From Paracoccaceae bacterium (GTDB lineage: Bacteria > Pseudomonadota > Alphaproteobacteria > Rhodobacterales > Rhodobacteraceae), in contig JANSXZ010000005.1 of NCBI GenBank assembly GCA_024742705.1, positions 124,001-188,000 on the forward strand: a DNA stretch of 64,000 nucleotides, read 5' to 3'. Of the stretch, positions 8,758 to 17,936 are shown in pieces. Position 1 is the stretch's first letter. Every line of letters starts with the position of its first letter. The position numbers and the translations under genes are program-made. The notes beneath the pieces are model-generated. The model made no database searches. It was not told the DNA's origin and saw only the letters and a list, made by a program, of their open reading frames with translations.

Positions 8758-10966
8758 AACCATAAGCCTCGAAGTTTTCTTCGGAACTGCGCGTTCCGTC
8801 GACTTTACTAAATACAATCCCGTCGATTTTCAGTTGTGCCTCCTGCAATCGGGACAGGGCGTCGCGCACCGCCGTGCGCGGCGTTTCGTCAAAGGCGACC
8901 ACAAACACCCTGCGGTCCACCACTTGCGCCACGGTCACCGCATCGGCCACCGACAGCATCGCGGGGCTGTCGACCACCACGAAATCATACACCCGCTTGA
9001 GTTCGCGAATGAGCGGGTTCAGCCATGACACCGCAAACTGATCCGCGCCCAGGTGATAGGGTTCGCGCACCGAAAGCACGTCAAAGCCGTATTTCGTATC
9101 GGTGCAGATCGCATCGTGCAGCGTGCAGTTGTCCTGAATGAAATCGGCAAAATCCAGATCCGCCGGCAGATCGAGCGTGCGGTAGAGACCAGGGCGGCGC
9201 AGGTCGCAATCCAGGATGATCGTCGATTTGCCGGCCAGGTGGGCCATCCGTGCCAGTGCCAGAGCGGTCGAACTCTTGCCCTCGTTCTGGAGCGCCGAAA
9301 TCAGCATCACGCTGCGGCTGCGTTTGTCACCCATGGTGACATTGGTGCGCAACTGGCGGATCCGTTCGGCATAGGGCCCGTATGGATCGTCGGCCAGAAG
9401 CGTCAGGATATCGGATGCCTCATCGTCGTTGAGCAGCGGCAGCGAACTGATCACCGGCAGGCCAGTGGCCTGCGAAAGCTCGCGCGCCGACCGGAACACC
9501 GTGGGCGTCAGCTCGTTGAAGAAAATCATCGCCACGGTCACCGTGCCCGCCATCACAGCGGCAAAGACAGCCATCAGCTTGGGGCGCGGCGCCGATGGTT
9601 TTTCGGGTGTCACGGCGCGCGCGATCAGTTTGGCATCGGGCAATTGCATCTGCTGTTGGGTGCGCGCTTCGGTCAGCCGCGTCAGCAGCGCCTCATAGTT
9701 CAGCCGCGCGGCCTCGGCCTCGCGCTGGTATTGCCGCAGGCCCAGTTCCGAGCGCGAAATCCGCACCACGCGCTCTTCGATCTCGGAGATCGACTGGCGC
9801 AGGCTGTCCTCGCGCTGCAACGATACCTCGTATTCGTTGCGAAATCCGACCAGCGCGTTCTGCACCTCGGCCTCCATCGCCGCGTCGACCTCGCTCAGTT
9901 CTTCGCGGATCTCGACGCGGCGCGCCTGGTCGGGCGAGAAATTCCGCGCCCAGACCGCATCGCGTGACCGCAGTTCAAGCGCCCGCGCACGCAGCACCGA
10001 AAGGCTGGGCGTTTCGATCACCGGCACAGCGGCCAGCAGCCCCTCGTTGCGGGTCAGTTCGGTCAGTTCGCTCAGCCGTGCCTCGACGGTCAGCCGCGCA
10101 TCGCGCGCGTCGATCAGCTCCGAGTTCAGCCGCGAAAGCTGTTCCGAGGCGTTCTCCATGGTCCCGCCGTTTTCCACCAGGCTCTGGGCGACAAACTCCG
10201 AAACCACCGTCTCGGCGCGCTCCACCTCGAGTTTCAGCGTCTCCAAACGCTCCTCAAGCCAGCGCGTGGCCAGTTCGACGGATTCCTGACGTGAGCTGAT
10301 CTGGGTGGAGATATAGGTATCGGCCACCGTATTGGCGAGGATCTGCGCCGCCACGGCGTTGCCGACATCCGCGCGGATCACGATCACATAGGACGAAGGT
10401 TCGGCCAGGATCGTCAGTTTCTTGCCGATTTCCTCGATCAGAAGCGTTTCGGCCATCTCGTCGCTTTCGGGACGTGGGCGCAACATGTCGTCCAGCGCGG
10501 GCTTCCATGCGGTTCCGGCCACCGCGTCGATCAAGGCGGCGGGCACCGTCACGGGCGCCGCCCAGACCGGCGCGCCGGTTTTCACCGGGTCGATTTCCGC
10601 GATGACGCTGGCCGGAAGCCGGTTGCGCACCTCGCGCAGCAGAAGGTTGGATCGAAGCGCCGCGATTTCGCCGTTCAGCACCTGTTCGGACGGGTCGATG
10701 TTTCCGACCACCTCGTTGTTGGTGACGATCTGCGCCTTGCGCGGGTCCAGCACGATCTTGGCCTCGCCCGTGTAGGTCGGCGGCCAGACCGATGCCAGAA
10801 CGAACACCAGCGCGGCAACCGCCAGCATGACAGTCCCGATCATCCGGCGTTTCTGCCAGACGGCCCGCGCAAGCACACGCGCGTCGAAAGCGTCATGATC
10901 GTCCGGTTCCACAACCGCCTGACGCGTCGGGAAGAGCTGTCGAACCGTTTCCGGGCTGTTTGCCAA
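8747..10966 (-). CDS. Exopolysaccharide co-polymerase with BY-kinase domain (Wzc/ExoP-like)
   Basis: 739 residues from a TTG start with GGAG 9 nt upstream. Domain order: a short cytoplasmic tail, TM1 (about 42-61), a Wzz domain and long periplasmic coiled coil with many Glu/Arg heptads (about 230-430), TM2 (about 480), then a CpsD-like tyrosine kinase. The kinase has Walker A SALQNEGKSS (Lys564), Walker A' ILDCDLRRP and Walker B FVVVDSP. It controls chain length and export of the polymer at the inner membrane through cycles of autophosphorylation. The usual C-terminal tyrosine cluster is reduced to two Tyr in the last five residues (YGYEL). No outer-membrane Wza partner lies in the window. 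Confidence 0.88.
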   Translation of the reverse strand: MANSPETVRQLFPTRQAVVEPDDHDAFDARVLARAVWQKRRMIGTVMLAVAALVFVLASVWPPTYTGEAKIVLDPRKAQIVTNNEVVGNIDPSEQVLNGEIAALRSNLLLREVRNRLPASVIAEIDPVKTGAPVWAAPVTVPAALIDAVAGTAWKPALDDMLRPRPESDEMAETLLIEEIGKKLTILAEPSSYVIVIRADVGNAVAAQILANTVADTYISTQISSRQESVELATRWLEERLETLKLEVERAETVVSEFVAQSLVENGGTMENASEQLSRLNSELIDARDARLTVEARLSELTELTRNEGLLAAVPVIETPSLSVLRARALELRSRDAVWARNFSPDQARRVEIREELSEVDAAMEAEVQNALVGFRNEYEVSLQREDSLRQSISEIEERVVRISRSELGLRQYQREAEAARLNYEALLTRLTEARTQQQMQLPDAKLIARAVTPEKPSAPRPKLMAVFAAVMAGTVTVAMIFFNELTPTVFRSARELSQATGLPVISSLPLLNDDEASDILTLLADDPYGPYAERIRQLRTNVTMGDKRSRSVMLISALQNEGKSSTALALARMAHLAGKSTIILDCDLRRPGLYRTLDLPADLDFADFIQDNCTLHDAICTDTKYGFDVLSVREPYHLGADQFAVSWLNPLIRELKRVYDFVVVDSPAMLSVADAVTVAQVVDRRVFVVAFDETPRTAVRDALSRLQEAQLKIDGIVFSKVDGTRSSEENFEAYGYEL

Positions 10967-11293
10967 AACTCACCGCTCCATTAGAATGCCTGCCTTGCGG
11001 CGTGATCCGGCCTGGGGCCCGCGCCCGATCCCCAAGCCGGATCAGGCCGCACCTTTGCCTTAGTATCGCCACACTGACGATTATGCAGATTTGCCCGAGG
11101 TAACCAAATTTCTTGTAAACTTGACGACGATGGCGGGCGGATTTCCGTTCAAATTCCACGCAATAAGGAAGAGTCTATGCTATTGGCAGGGCTTTGGAAA
11201 CAAAAGCGACCGCATTTTTCAAAAACAAGAATCATATGCTAGGAAGCCCGGGCATCGCGTTCCGGCGCGAAGTAACCCAAACACGGCGACACA
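10967..11293. promoter_or_regulatory. Divergent intergenic region between BY-kinase and polymerase-glycosidase genes
   Basis: 327 bp with no gene. The half nearer the polymerase gene is clearly richer in A and T than the surroundings (about 11095-11245), as expected for promoters reading both ways. A TTGACG at 11121-11126 could be a -35 element toward the polymerase gene, but no convincing -10 follows at the right distance, so no specific promoter is called. No convincing inverted repeat was found. Confidence 0.4.
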
Positions 11294-14200
11294 ATGGACA
11301 TTGTTCTCAGCACCTTGATCGCGGTTGCCGCCATGGCGATCATTTTCGTGCAAGGCCCGCACCGCGGCCTGTGGGCCTTCATGGGTGTCGTGCCCCTGGG
11401 GGCGGCGGCGGCGATCAACCTGCCGGCCTTGGGCGGCGCGACCATCGGCCTGAAGGAAGCCTGTGTTTTCGCGGTCTTTACCTCATGCGTCGCGCGGGTC
11501 GGCGGGTTTGACCGGCTGGTCGGCGCGTTGCGGCCGGGGTTGCCGGGCTTTGCGCTGACGATATTCATCCTTTATTGCGGGCTGTCCGCGCTGATCGCGC
11601 CGGCGGCGTTTCGCGGCATGACCGAAATCTTCAGCCTGTCGCGCGATGCCAATGCGTCGGGAATCGTGGTGATTCCGCTGCATCCCACGACCGGCAACAT
11701 CACCCAGATGTTTTCTCTGGTGCTGGGTTTCCTGGCATACGTTTGTTTCGCGGCGCTGTTTCGCAAAACGCCGGATGCGCAGCCGGTGGTGCGCGCGATG
11801 ATCGTTCTGACGCTGGTGCATGTCGGTCTGGGCGTTCTGGACGTGCTGACCTATGCCACCGACACGACGCGGCTGATGAATCCGTTGCGCAGCGCCAATT
11901 ACGCCATCTACGTCGATCACAAGATGATCGGCGTGAAACGGATGATCGGCGGCTTTCCCGAAGCCTCGGTCTTTGGCGCGTTTTCGCTGGCGCTGTCGGC
12001 CTTCTGGTTGCAGTTCTGGTTCGCCCAGCCAAGATCGCGCGTGGCGCTGATCCTGACGCTTGCATCGGTTGCCGTGCTGCTGCGGTCGACTTCGTCGTCG
12101 GCCTATGTGTCGCTGGTGTTGTTCGTGGTCTTCTTTGCCGGGATGCAGGTCTGGCGGCGCGGCGGCCGGCAGACAACCCGGCGGGGGCTGGCGCGGGCGC
12201 TGGGGATCGGCCTGTTGATCTGGCTGGCGGCTATCTTCATGATCATGGCCCAGCAGCTTCTGGACCCGGTGCAGGATTTCCTCAATCGCGCGATCTTCGA
12301 CAAGCTCGACACCGCGTCGGGTGTCGAAAGGATGAGCTGGAACGGCCAGGCCTTCAAGAACTTCCTCGATACCTACATGCTGGGGGCCGGGCTGGGCAGC
12401 ACCCGCGCGTCGAACTGGCTTCTCGCCAGCCTCAGCAGCGTCGGCCTGATCGGCACGGCGGCCTATGCGGTGTTCCTGTTCGGGCTGTGGCGGCTGCCCG
12501 CGCAGCATGGCGATGCGCAAACCTCGGCCACCATCCGCGCGCTCAAGGCCGCCTGCGGCGCCATGCTGCTGATCGATTTTCTCACCGCCGGCACCCCGAA
12601 CCAGGGCGTGTTCTTCTTTGCCATGGCCGGGCTGGCGGCGGGGCTGTCGCGCGGCGTCATGCTGCATCACCGCCGGATGTGGCTGCGCCAGCAGGCGGGC
12701 ACCGCGCAGGGTGGGGCCGTTGTCACGCTGGCGGCGCTGATCGCCGTGGCGCTGGCCGCGCCCGCGCCGGTCCGGGCGCAGGGCTGGCCGGAAAACCCGG
12801 TGGCGCCGCGTCTTGGCGTGGCATCGAATTTCGGCCAGGGCTGGCAACCCGACATGCTGGCCGCCGCCGAACGGCTTGGCCTGAAGGATTTCCGCGACGC
12901 GGTCTACTGGCGCGACATCGAAACCCCCATGGGCACCTATGAACATCTCAGCGAACGCAGCCTGTTTCCCGATCGCCTGGCCGCTTTCGGCGCCGGGATG
13001 AGCCTGACTGTAAACAATCCGCACCCCGCCTACGACGGTGGCACCACGCCCTATACCGACGCCGGCATCGACGGGTTCGCGCGCTTCGCGGTTGCCACGC
13101 TCGACAGGTTTCCGGCGATCCACTCGGTCGAAGTGGGCAATGAAATGAACAGCGCGACCTTTGCGTCCGGGCCGGGCTGGGACGGCCCGCTGGAGACCCG
13201 CGCCGCGACCTATGCGCGTCTGTTGAAGGAAACCGCGCGCCAGATCCGTGGTGCCGCCCCGCAAACGCCGGTTCTGGGCGGCGCGGCGGTTTCGGTTCCC
13301 CTGGCCTGGGTGCAGGCGCTGTCCCGCCAGGGCGCGATGGCGCATATGGATGCATTCGTTATTCATCCCTACTATACCGCGCCCGAGCAATTGCGCCGTC
13401 AGGTCGATCTGATCCGCGCGGTGCCCGGGATGGCCCGGATGCCTCTGGAAGTCACCGAATTCGGGCTGGAGGATCCGGGCCTTGCGCCAGCGCACCTGCT
13501 GAAATCCTATTGCGAGATGGCGCTTTCAGGCGTCACCCGGGCGGTGTGGTATCCGCTGAACCCGCGCGGCGACGGGTGGACACCGCTGTTGGCCGCCGAT
13601 GGCACGCTGACTGATGTGGGCCGCGGATTTGTCGATGTCGTGGCCGAGCTGCCGGGCCTTCCGGTACGCGCGATCCGGCCCGATCCCTTTACCTATGGCT
13701 GCCGGTTTGGCGATACCATGCTGGTGATCTGGGGCGCGCCGCGCGATCTGCGGCTGACCGCACCGGGCCTTTCCGCCTTCGACGCGACCGGAAGGGCCAT
13801 CGCCTCGGACGGTCTGCGGCTATCGCGCGCGCACCCGGTGGTGATCCGCGCCGCCACCGGCGCCGCCCTGGATAGACAGCCGGACCTGGGCGAACAGCGG
13901 GTGATCGCCGACAGCTTCGATCAGTTTGCCTATCCCGGTTCGGGCCGCGCATCGCCCTTTGCCTGGTTGCTGCAGCGCGGCCTGCGGCTGCGCCCCATGC
14001 AGATGCGCCCCGGACAAGAGCGCGAGGGCGTGCCCTGGACGCCCTATCTGGCAAGCGATCTCGACAGTCTGGCGCGCGCGGATTCCGAATTCGTCGTGCC
14101 CGCCGGCAATGCCGCCCGTCCGGTCACGCCGGTGCTGCGCTATACCTCGCCGGTGACGGCCGCCCAGACCATCGTGATTTCGGCCGCGCCGCAACATCCC

Positions 14201-14398
14201 GACAGCGACGGCATCGATATTCGTCTGAAGCACCGGCTGCGCGTGGTCGCGCAGCGCCGCGTCACCGGGCCGACGGAATGGGTGCTGGGTCCGGTCGATC
14301 TGGCCGCCGGGGAAACCGTCGATTTCGTGATCGGCCCCGGCCCGACGTCAAACCGGGATCTGACCCGGCTCCGTGTCACCATCAGCCACGCCGACTGA
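11294..14398 (+). CDS. Fusion protein: Wzy-like O-antigen polymerase/ligase + periplasmic clan-A glycoside hydrolase
   Basis: 1034 residues in one uninterrupted frame. Residues 1 to about 450 are a polytopic membrane protein with about ten or more hydrophobic segments, a large loop around 90-150 and the cytosol/periplasm pattern of the Wzy/WaaL class (GVERMSWNGQAFKNFLDTYMLGAGLGS). Residues 475-495 (VVTLAALIAVALAAPAPVRA) look exactly like a signal peptide with an AxA site. From about 497 comes a TIM-barrel-type hydrolase: EVGNEMN places the acid/base at E617 and EVTEFG the nucleophile at E722, the usual clan GH-A spacing (GH39/GH5-like), then a beta-rich C-terminal domain. It probably polymerises and trims the same exopolysaccharide. 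Its end overlaps the convergent gene by 51 nt. Start ATG 11294 has a weak ribosome site. Confidence 0.75.
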   Translation: MDIVLSTLIAVAAMAIIFVQGPHRGLWAFMGVVPLGAAAAINLPALGGATIGLKEACVFAVFTSCVARVGGFDRLVGALRPGLPGFALTIFILYCGLSALIAPAAFRGMTEIFSLSRDANASGIVVIPLHPTTGNITQMFSLVLGFLAYVCFAALFRKTPDAQPVVRAMIVLTLVHVGLGVLDVLTYATDTTRLMNPLRSANYAIYVDHKMIGVKRMIGGFPEASVFGAFSLALSAFWLQFWFAQPRSRVALILTLASVAVLLRSTSSSAYVSLVLFVVFFAGMQVWRRGGRQTTRRGLARALGIGLLIWLAAIFMIMAQQLLDPVQDFLNRAIFDKLDTASGVERMSWNGQAFKNFLDTYMLGAGLGSTRASNWLLASLSSVGLIGTAAYAVFLFGLWRLPAQHGDAQTSATIRALKAACGAMLLIDFLTAGTPNQGVFFFAMAGLAAGLSRGVMLHHRRMWLRQQAGTAQGGAVVTLAALIAVALAAPAPVRAQGWPENPVAPRLGVASNFGQGWQPDMLAAAERLGLKDFRDAVYWRDIETPMGTYEHLSERSLFPDRLAAFGAGMSLTVNNPHPAYDGGTTPYTDAGIDGFARFAVATLDRFPAIHSVEVGNEMNSATFASGPGWDGPLETRAATYARLLKETARQIRGAAPQTPVLGGAAVSVPLAWVQALSRQGAMAHMDAFVIHPYYTAPEQLRRQVDLIRAVPGMARMPLEVTEFGLEDPGLAPAHLLKSYCEMALSGVTRAVWYPLNPRGDGWTPLLAADGTLTDVGRGFVDVVAELPGLPVRAIRPDPFTYGCRFGDTMLVIWGAPRDLRLTAPGLSAFDATGRAIASDGLRLSRAHPVVIRAATGAALDRQPDLGEQRVIADSFDQFAYPGSGRASPFAWLLQRGLRLRPMQMRPGQEREGVPWTPYLASDLDSLARADSEFVVPAGNAARPVTPVLRYTSPVTAAQTIVISAAPQHPDSDGIDIRLKHRLRVVAQRRVTGPTEWVLGPVDLAAGETVDFVIGPGPTSNRDLTRLRVTISHAD

Positions 14399-15586
14399 TC
14401 CCGCCGCGCCGCTGAGGTGCGACAGCACCGCGACCGATTGCGCGCGGGCTTCGGCGACGACCCGCGCGTGCGTCTGCGGATCTATCCCGTGCGCCATGAC
14501 CTGTTCGCACAGTACCGCGATTTCATGTGGGCCGGCATCGGCCGCCGCGACGAAACTGTCGAGCCGGTCGACCGAGGCGAAAAAGCTCTCGAGCTTGTTG
14601 TCCCACCCCAGGCCAATGTGGGGCACACCGTAGGCATAGGCAACGATGCAGGCGTGCAGGCGGTGCGCCACGACCGCGTCGAACCCGCCGATCATATGCG
14701 CCAGTTCACGCGGGGTTTCAGGCGGATCGGCCACCTTCAACTGGCCCTTCTCGCGCAGCGCCGCCACATGCGGCACCAGAGCGATACGCTCGAGCGATTC
14801 GCGGTCTTCTTCGGCGCCATTGCAGAACAGCGTGACCTTGTGGCCCGCCTTTGTCAGTTCCAGCGCCAGATTGGCAAAGAACGCTTCGCCCGAGCCGCCG
14901 GTGCCGGCCACGCTGCCGTCGGAATGATAGCTCAGGATCATCGGAGCGGTGACACAGATGCCAATCGTGTCGGTCTGGCGTTCGGGACGGCCATAGCAAT
15001 CGGCCGCCATCAGGCCGGGATCGCGGGTGATCGCGGGCGCCGGCCCGTCCGCACCGAACTGGGCGATCCAGGCCGCGCGCGACAGGTCATCGCGGATGCC
15101 CACCGCGCGCAGATCGGTTTTCAGAAGCTTGCGGAACAGGCTGCGCCCCCGCGTCGACCAATTCCGCGATACACCGACCGCATGCACCACCACCGGCATC
15201 CGCCTGGTTTCCAACACCTCGCCGACCTGGGCGATTTTCAGGCAGAAATTCAGGTCGGCATCCGAAAAGATCTGCCCGCCGCCAATGACAGACAGCTGCG
15301 CACCCGCGGCCGCCCGCTCCCATTCGGGCCGCAGCCGCCGCAGCATCGCCCCCAGCCGCCAGATCACCACACGCTGGCGCAGAAAGACCGGCAAGGCGGA
15401 CAGAATCCGCAACGCCAGCGTCCGGTTCGCCAGCATCTTTTCGCCGAATCCATGCCGCCCCGAGATGTCGACGGTCGTCACCTCGACACCCGGTGCCGCC
15501 TTTTTCAGACAATCGCCAAGACATTCGGCGATCACGCCATCGCCGACGTTCATCGAATAATGCAGTCCCCAGATTACAATTTTCAT
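14348..15586 (-). CDS. Polysaccharide pyruvyltransferase family protein
   Basis: 412 residues from ATG 15586. Members of this family (CsaB/ExoV/AmsJ type) add ketal pyruvate from PEP to sugars of surface polysaccharides. Seen: the start MKIVIWGLHYSMNVGDGVIAE (family 'GNxGDexi' segment), SVIGGGQIFSD, MPVVVHAVGVSRNW, IGICVTAP, and the late GFDAVVAHRLHACIVAYAYGVPHIGL, which matches the conserved HR-H-A motif. An ATG at 15613 is a possible longer start. The last 51 nt overlap the end of the polymerase-glycosidase gene on the other strand. The sugar substrate is unknown. Confidence 0.83.
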   Translation of the reverse strand: MKIVIWGLHYSMNVGDGVIAECLGDCLKKAAPGVEVTTVDISGRHGFGEKMLANRTLALRILSALPVFLRQRVVIWRLGAMLRRLRPEWERAAAGAQLSVIGGGQIFSDADLNFCLKIAQVGEVLETRRMPVVVHAVGVSRNWSTRGRSLFRKLLKTDLRAVGIRDDLSRAAWIAQFGADGPAPAITRDPGLMAADCYGRPERQTDTIGICVTAPMILSYHSDGSVAGTGGSGEAFFANLALELTKAGHKVTLFCNGAEEDRESLERIALVPHVAALREKGQLKVADPPETPRELAHMIGGFDAVVAHRLHACIVAYAYGVPHIGLGWDNKLESFFASVDRLDSFVAAADAGPHEIAVLCEQVMAHGIDPQTHARVVAEARAQSVAVLSHLSGAAGSVGVADGDTEPGQIPV

Positions 15587-15736
15587 ACCCTGCCCCGGCT
15601 GCCACGATTTGGCCGTATCCCGGTGATAGCTTAGCAGAGCAAGGTCCGGTAAACCAACCATAGCGGCTTGCAACACGGGGCCAGTGTCAACATCTGGGTC
15701 GCGACTGTGACCAAAATACAAAATTTGGAGCGCGCC

Positions 15737-16960
15737 ATGACGCTAACCCGAGTCGTCGTGATCAACGATGCCAGTCAGGCCTTTGGCGGCGCGACGGGCC
15801 TTGCGCTGTTGAACGTGCGGCTGTTGCGCGCGCGCGGCATCGATGTGACCTACGTCTGCGGCGACACCGGCGACAACGACGACCTGAAGCGCCTCGGCGT
15901 CCGGGTGGTGGCGGCCGGTGGCGCCCGGCTGTTGAACCGGCGCCGCGGGGATGCCTTTTCACGCGGGATCCACAACAGCGACACCCGCGACATGCTTGCC
16001 CGCCTGATCGCCGAAGACGACACGCCCGGCACGGTCTATCACCTGCACGGTTGGGCGCAGATCCTTTCGCCCTCGATCTTTTCCGCGCTCGCGCCCGTTG
16101 CCGCGCGTTGCTACATCCATGCGCACGACATGTTCCTGGCCTGCCCCAACGGGGTCTACATGGATTATCAGAAATCCGAACCCTGCACCCGCGTGCCACT
16201 TTCGGGCAGTTGCCTGCTGTGCAATTGCGACAAGCGGTCGTATCTGCACAAGGGCTGGCGGGTGCTGCGTCAGCACAGCCTGCGCCGCTGCTTCGATCTT
16301 TCCCGGCCCTGGGCCGGCATCGTGATGATCCATCCGGGAATGCGGCCGCACCTGATGCGGGCGGGATATCCCGACGGCCTGCTGCGCGATCTGCGCAACC
16401 CGGTGCGCCCCTTCAGCGAAACCCGCATCCGTGCGGAAGAAAACCGAACGCTGGCCTATGTCGGGCGCCTCGAAGAGGACAAGGGCGTCTTGCAACTGGC
16501 GGCGGCGGCCCGGCGGACCGGCCTGCACCTGGTGTTCATCGGCGAAGGCGCCATGCGCGCACGCCTGGAACGCGAATATCCAGATGCCAGGGTGACGGGA
16601 TGGCAGACCCGCGAAGGCATCGCCGCGCATATCGCAAGGGCGCGCGCGCTGGTGCTGCCGTCGATCCATCCCGAACCGTTCGGCCTGGTGGTGCCTGAAG
16701 CGGTGGAAAGCGGCCTGCCGGTGGCGGTGGCGCAAACCGCGATGCTGGCCCGCGACGTGGTCGATGCCGGGTATGGCCTGGCCTTCGACGTGCACGATCC
16801 ACAATCCTTTGACGGCGCATTGCGCGCCCTTGCCGAAATGCCCGACCCACGCATTGCCGACATGAGCAAGCGCGGGTTCGATCGCGTCACGCCGATCGCG
16901 GAAACCGAAGCTGACTGGGTGCAGGCGTTGGTCGGCCTCTACCAGAGTGTCGCGGCCTAG
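15737..16960 (+). CDS. GT4 glycosyltransferase with Cys cluster
   Basis: 407 residues; ATG 15737 has GGAG 6 nt upstream. GT-B transferase for the polysaccharide repeat unit. N-terminal acceptor domain: VVINDASQAFGGATGLAL; donor domain: AYVGRLEEDKGVLQLAAAARR and HPEPFGLVVPEAVESGLPVAVAQT with the E-x7-E pair. Between residues about 155 and 195 is a group of cysteines (CPNG, EPCTR, SGSCLLCNC) after HDMFLA, a feature of one GT4 subgroup that may bind a metal or stabilise the acceptor site. Divergent from the pyruvyltransferase gene and ending in a CTAG shared with the ExoY-like gene. Confidence 0.88.
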   Translation: MTLTRVVVINDASQAFGGATGLALLNVRLLRARGIDVTYVCGDTGDNDDLKRLGVRVVAAGGARLLNRRRGDAFSRGIHNSDTRDMLARLIAEDDTPGTVYHLHGWAQILSPSIFSALAPVAARCYIHAHDMFLACPNGVYMDYQKSEPCTRVPLSGSCLLCNCDKRSYLHKGWRVLRQHSLRRCFDLSRPWAGIVMIHPGMRPHLMRAGYPDGLLRDLRNPVRPFSETRIRAEENRTLAYVGRLEEDKGVLQLAAAARRTGLHLVFIGEGAMRARLEREYPDARVTGWQTREGIAAHIARARALVLPSIHPEPFGLVVPEAVESGLPVAVAQTAMLARDVVDAGYGLAFDVHDPQSFDGALRALAEMPDPRIADMSKRGFDRVTPIAETEADWVQALVGLYQSVAA

Positions 16961-17646
16961 CGCGCACCATCCGCCGACAGTACGGCCCGCACCGTGCGCA
17001 GGGTGATCTTCAGGTCGAGAAGCAGGCTCCAGTTGCCGATATAGGCCACGTCCATGCGGATACGCTCCGCATAGCTGGTGTTGCTGCGCCCGCTGATCTG
17101 CCACATTCCGGTGATCCCGGGGCGCACAGCGGTATAGACCGCCAGGTGCTTGGAATAGAGGTAAGCCTCGTCCACCGTGATCGGCCGCGGCCCGACAACC
17201 GACATGTCGCCGATCAGAACGTTCCAGAATTGCGGCAGTTCATCCAGGCTGGACCGGCGCAGGAAATGGCCGATGGCGTTGATGCGCGGATCCCGGTCCA
17301 GCTTGCGGCGTTCATCCCATTCCTGGCGGGCGATCGGATCGACGCTGATCACCGCTTCAAGGCGTCGGTCGGCATCCACCACCATCGTGCGAAACTTGAG
17401 GCAAGGGAAAAGCCGGCCGTCCTTGCCCACGCGCATGTGTCTGTAAAGGACAGGGCCTTTTGTGGTCAGGCGTATCGCCGCAGCGATCACACACAGAAAC
17501 GGAAGCAACGAAACAAGTGCGAAAGCTGAAAAAACCTTGTCGAACACAAGTTTTGTCAGCGGCACGCTGGCGCTGAAATTCACCACGGGATGCTCCTGCA
17601 AAACCGAGGATTCCGGTTTACCGGAGAAGACAACGCTATGATGCAC
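16957..17646 (-). CDS. exoY: Initiating undecaprenyl-phosphate sugar-1-phosphate transferase (ExoY/WcaJ-like)
   Basis: 229 residues from GTG 17646 with AAGGAG 9 nt upstream. It starts EPS assembly by transferring hexose-1-phosphate (galactose or glucose) to undecaprenyl phosphate. One membrane-embedded N-terminal helix (about 36-60), then the polyprenyl transferase catalytic core: KFRTMVVDAD, FLRRSSLDELPQFWNVLIGDMSVVGPRP with the Asp-Glu pair, and RPGITGMWQISGRS. The short form without the extra N-terminal membrane domain is the ExoY type. The 290-bp gap upstream, shared with the divergent flippase, holds a 17-bp inverted repeat. Confidence 0.9.
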   Translation of the reverse strand: MHHSVVFSGKPESSVLQEHPVVNFSASVPLTKLVFDKVFSAFALVSLLPFLCVIAAAIRLTTKGPVLYRHMRVGKDGRLFPCLKFRTMVVDADRRLEAVISVDPIARQEWDERRKLDRDPRINAIGHFLRRSSLDELPQFWNVLIGDMSVVGPRPITVDEAYLYSKHLAVYTAVRPGITGMWQISGRSNTSYAERIRMDVAYIGNWSLLLDLKITLRTVRAVLSADGAR

Positions 17647-17721
17647 TTTTCAGACTCCTTGCAACCGTATCCAATGTCCCCATAGCTACCCCAACTTCGC
17701 CATAATATCGACATGATTGAG

Positions 17722-17738
17722 AGAAACAAACTGTTTCT
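17722..17738. promoter_or_regulatory. 17-bp perfect inverted repeat upstream of exoY-like gene
   Basis: AGAAACA-aac-TGTTTCT, a 7-bp perfect inverted repeat with a 3-nt centre, 76 nt before the ExoY-like GTG and about 200 nt before the flippase start. This is a typical size for a dimeric regulator's site. It lies in an AT-richer patch next to ATAATATCG on the ExoY side. No copy of the full site was spotted before the other EPS genes. The regulator is unknown. Confidence 0.4.
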
Positions 17739-17936
17739 GACGGCCTTGGCCCGCATGGCATGAAACCTGCCTTTTGTGAGTGTTTTCAGGATCATCAGAC
17801 CGGTCATCGAGACCGCTAAACAGGGTTGGCACATCGAATTGTCCGCGTTTTTCCCATGCGAATCGGCCGGCCCGAAAAGGCTTGGCCCGCAATTGTGGCG
17901 AAACCGCAAACCCCGAGCCCGGCACCGGCCGCGTTC

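Noticed and set aside
11121..11150. Sigma-70-like promoter with TTGACG before the polymerase-glycosidase gene
   Set aside because: No acceptable -10 box at 16-18 nt; kept only as a remark in the intergenic entry.
11483..13495. 670-codon minus-strand frame opposite the polymerase-glycosidase gene
   Set aside because: Repetitive Arg/Gln/His-rich translation without motifs; antisense shadow.
15705..15728. Inverted repeat CCAAA...TTTGG before the GT4 gene
   Set aside because: Only 5-6 paired bases with an A-rich centre; expected by chance in an AT-richer promoter stretch.
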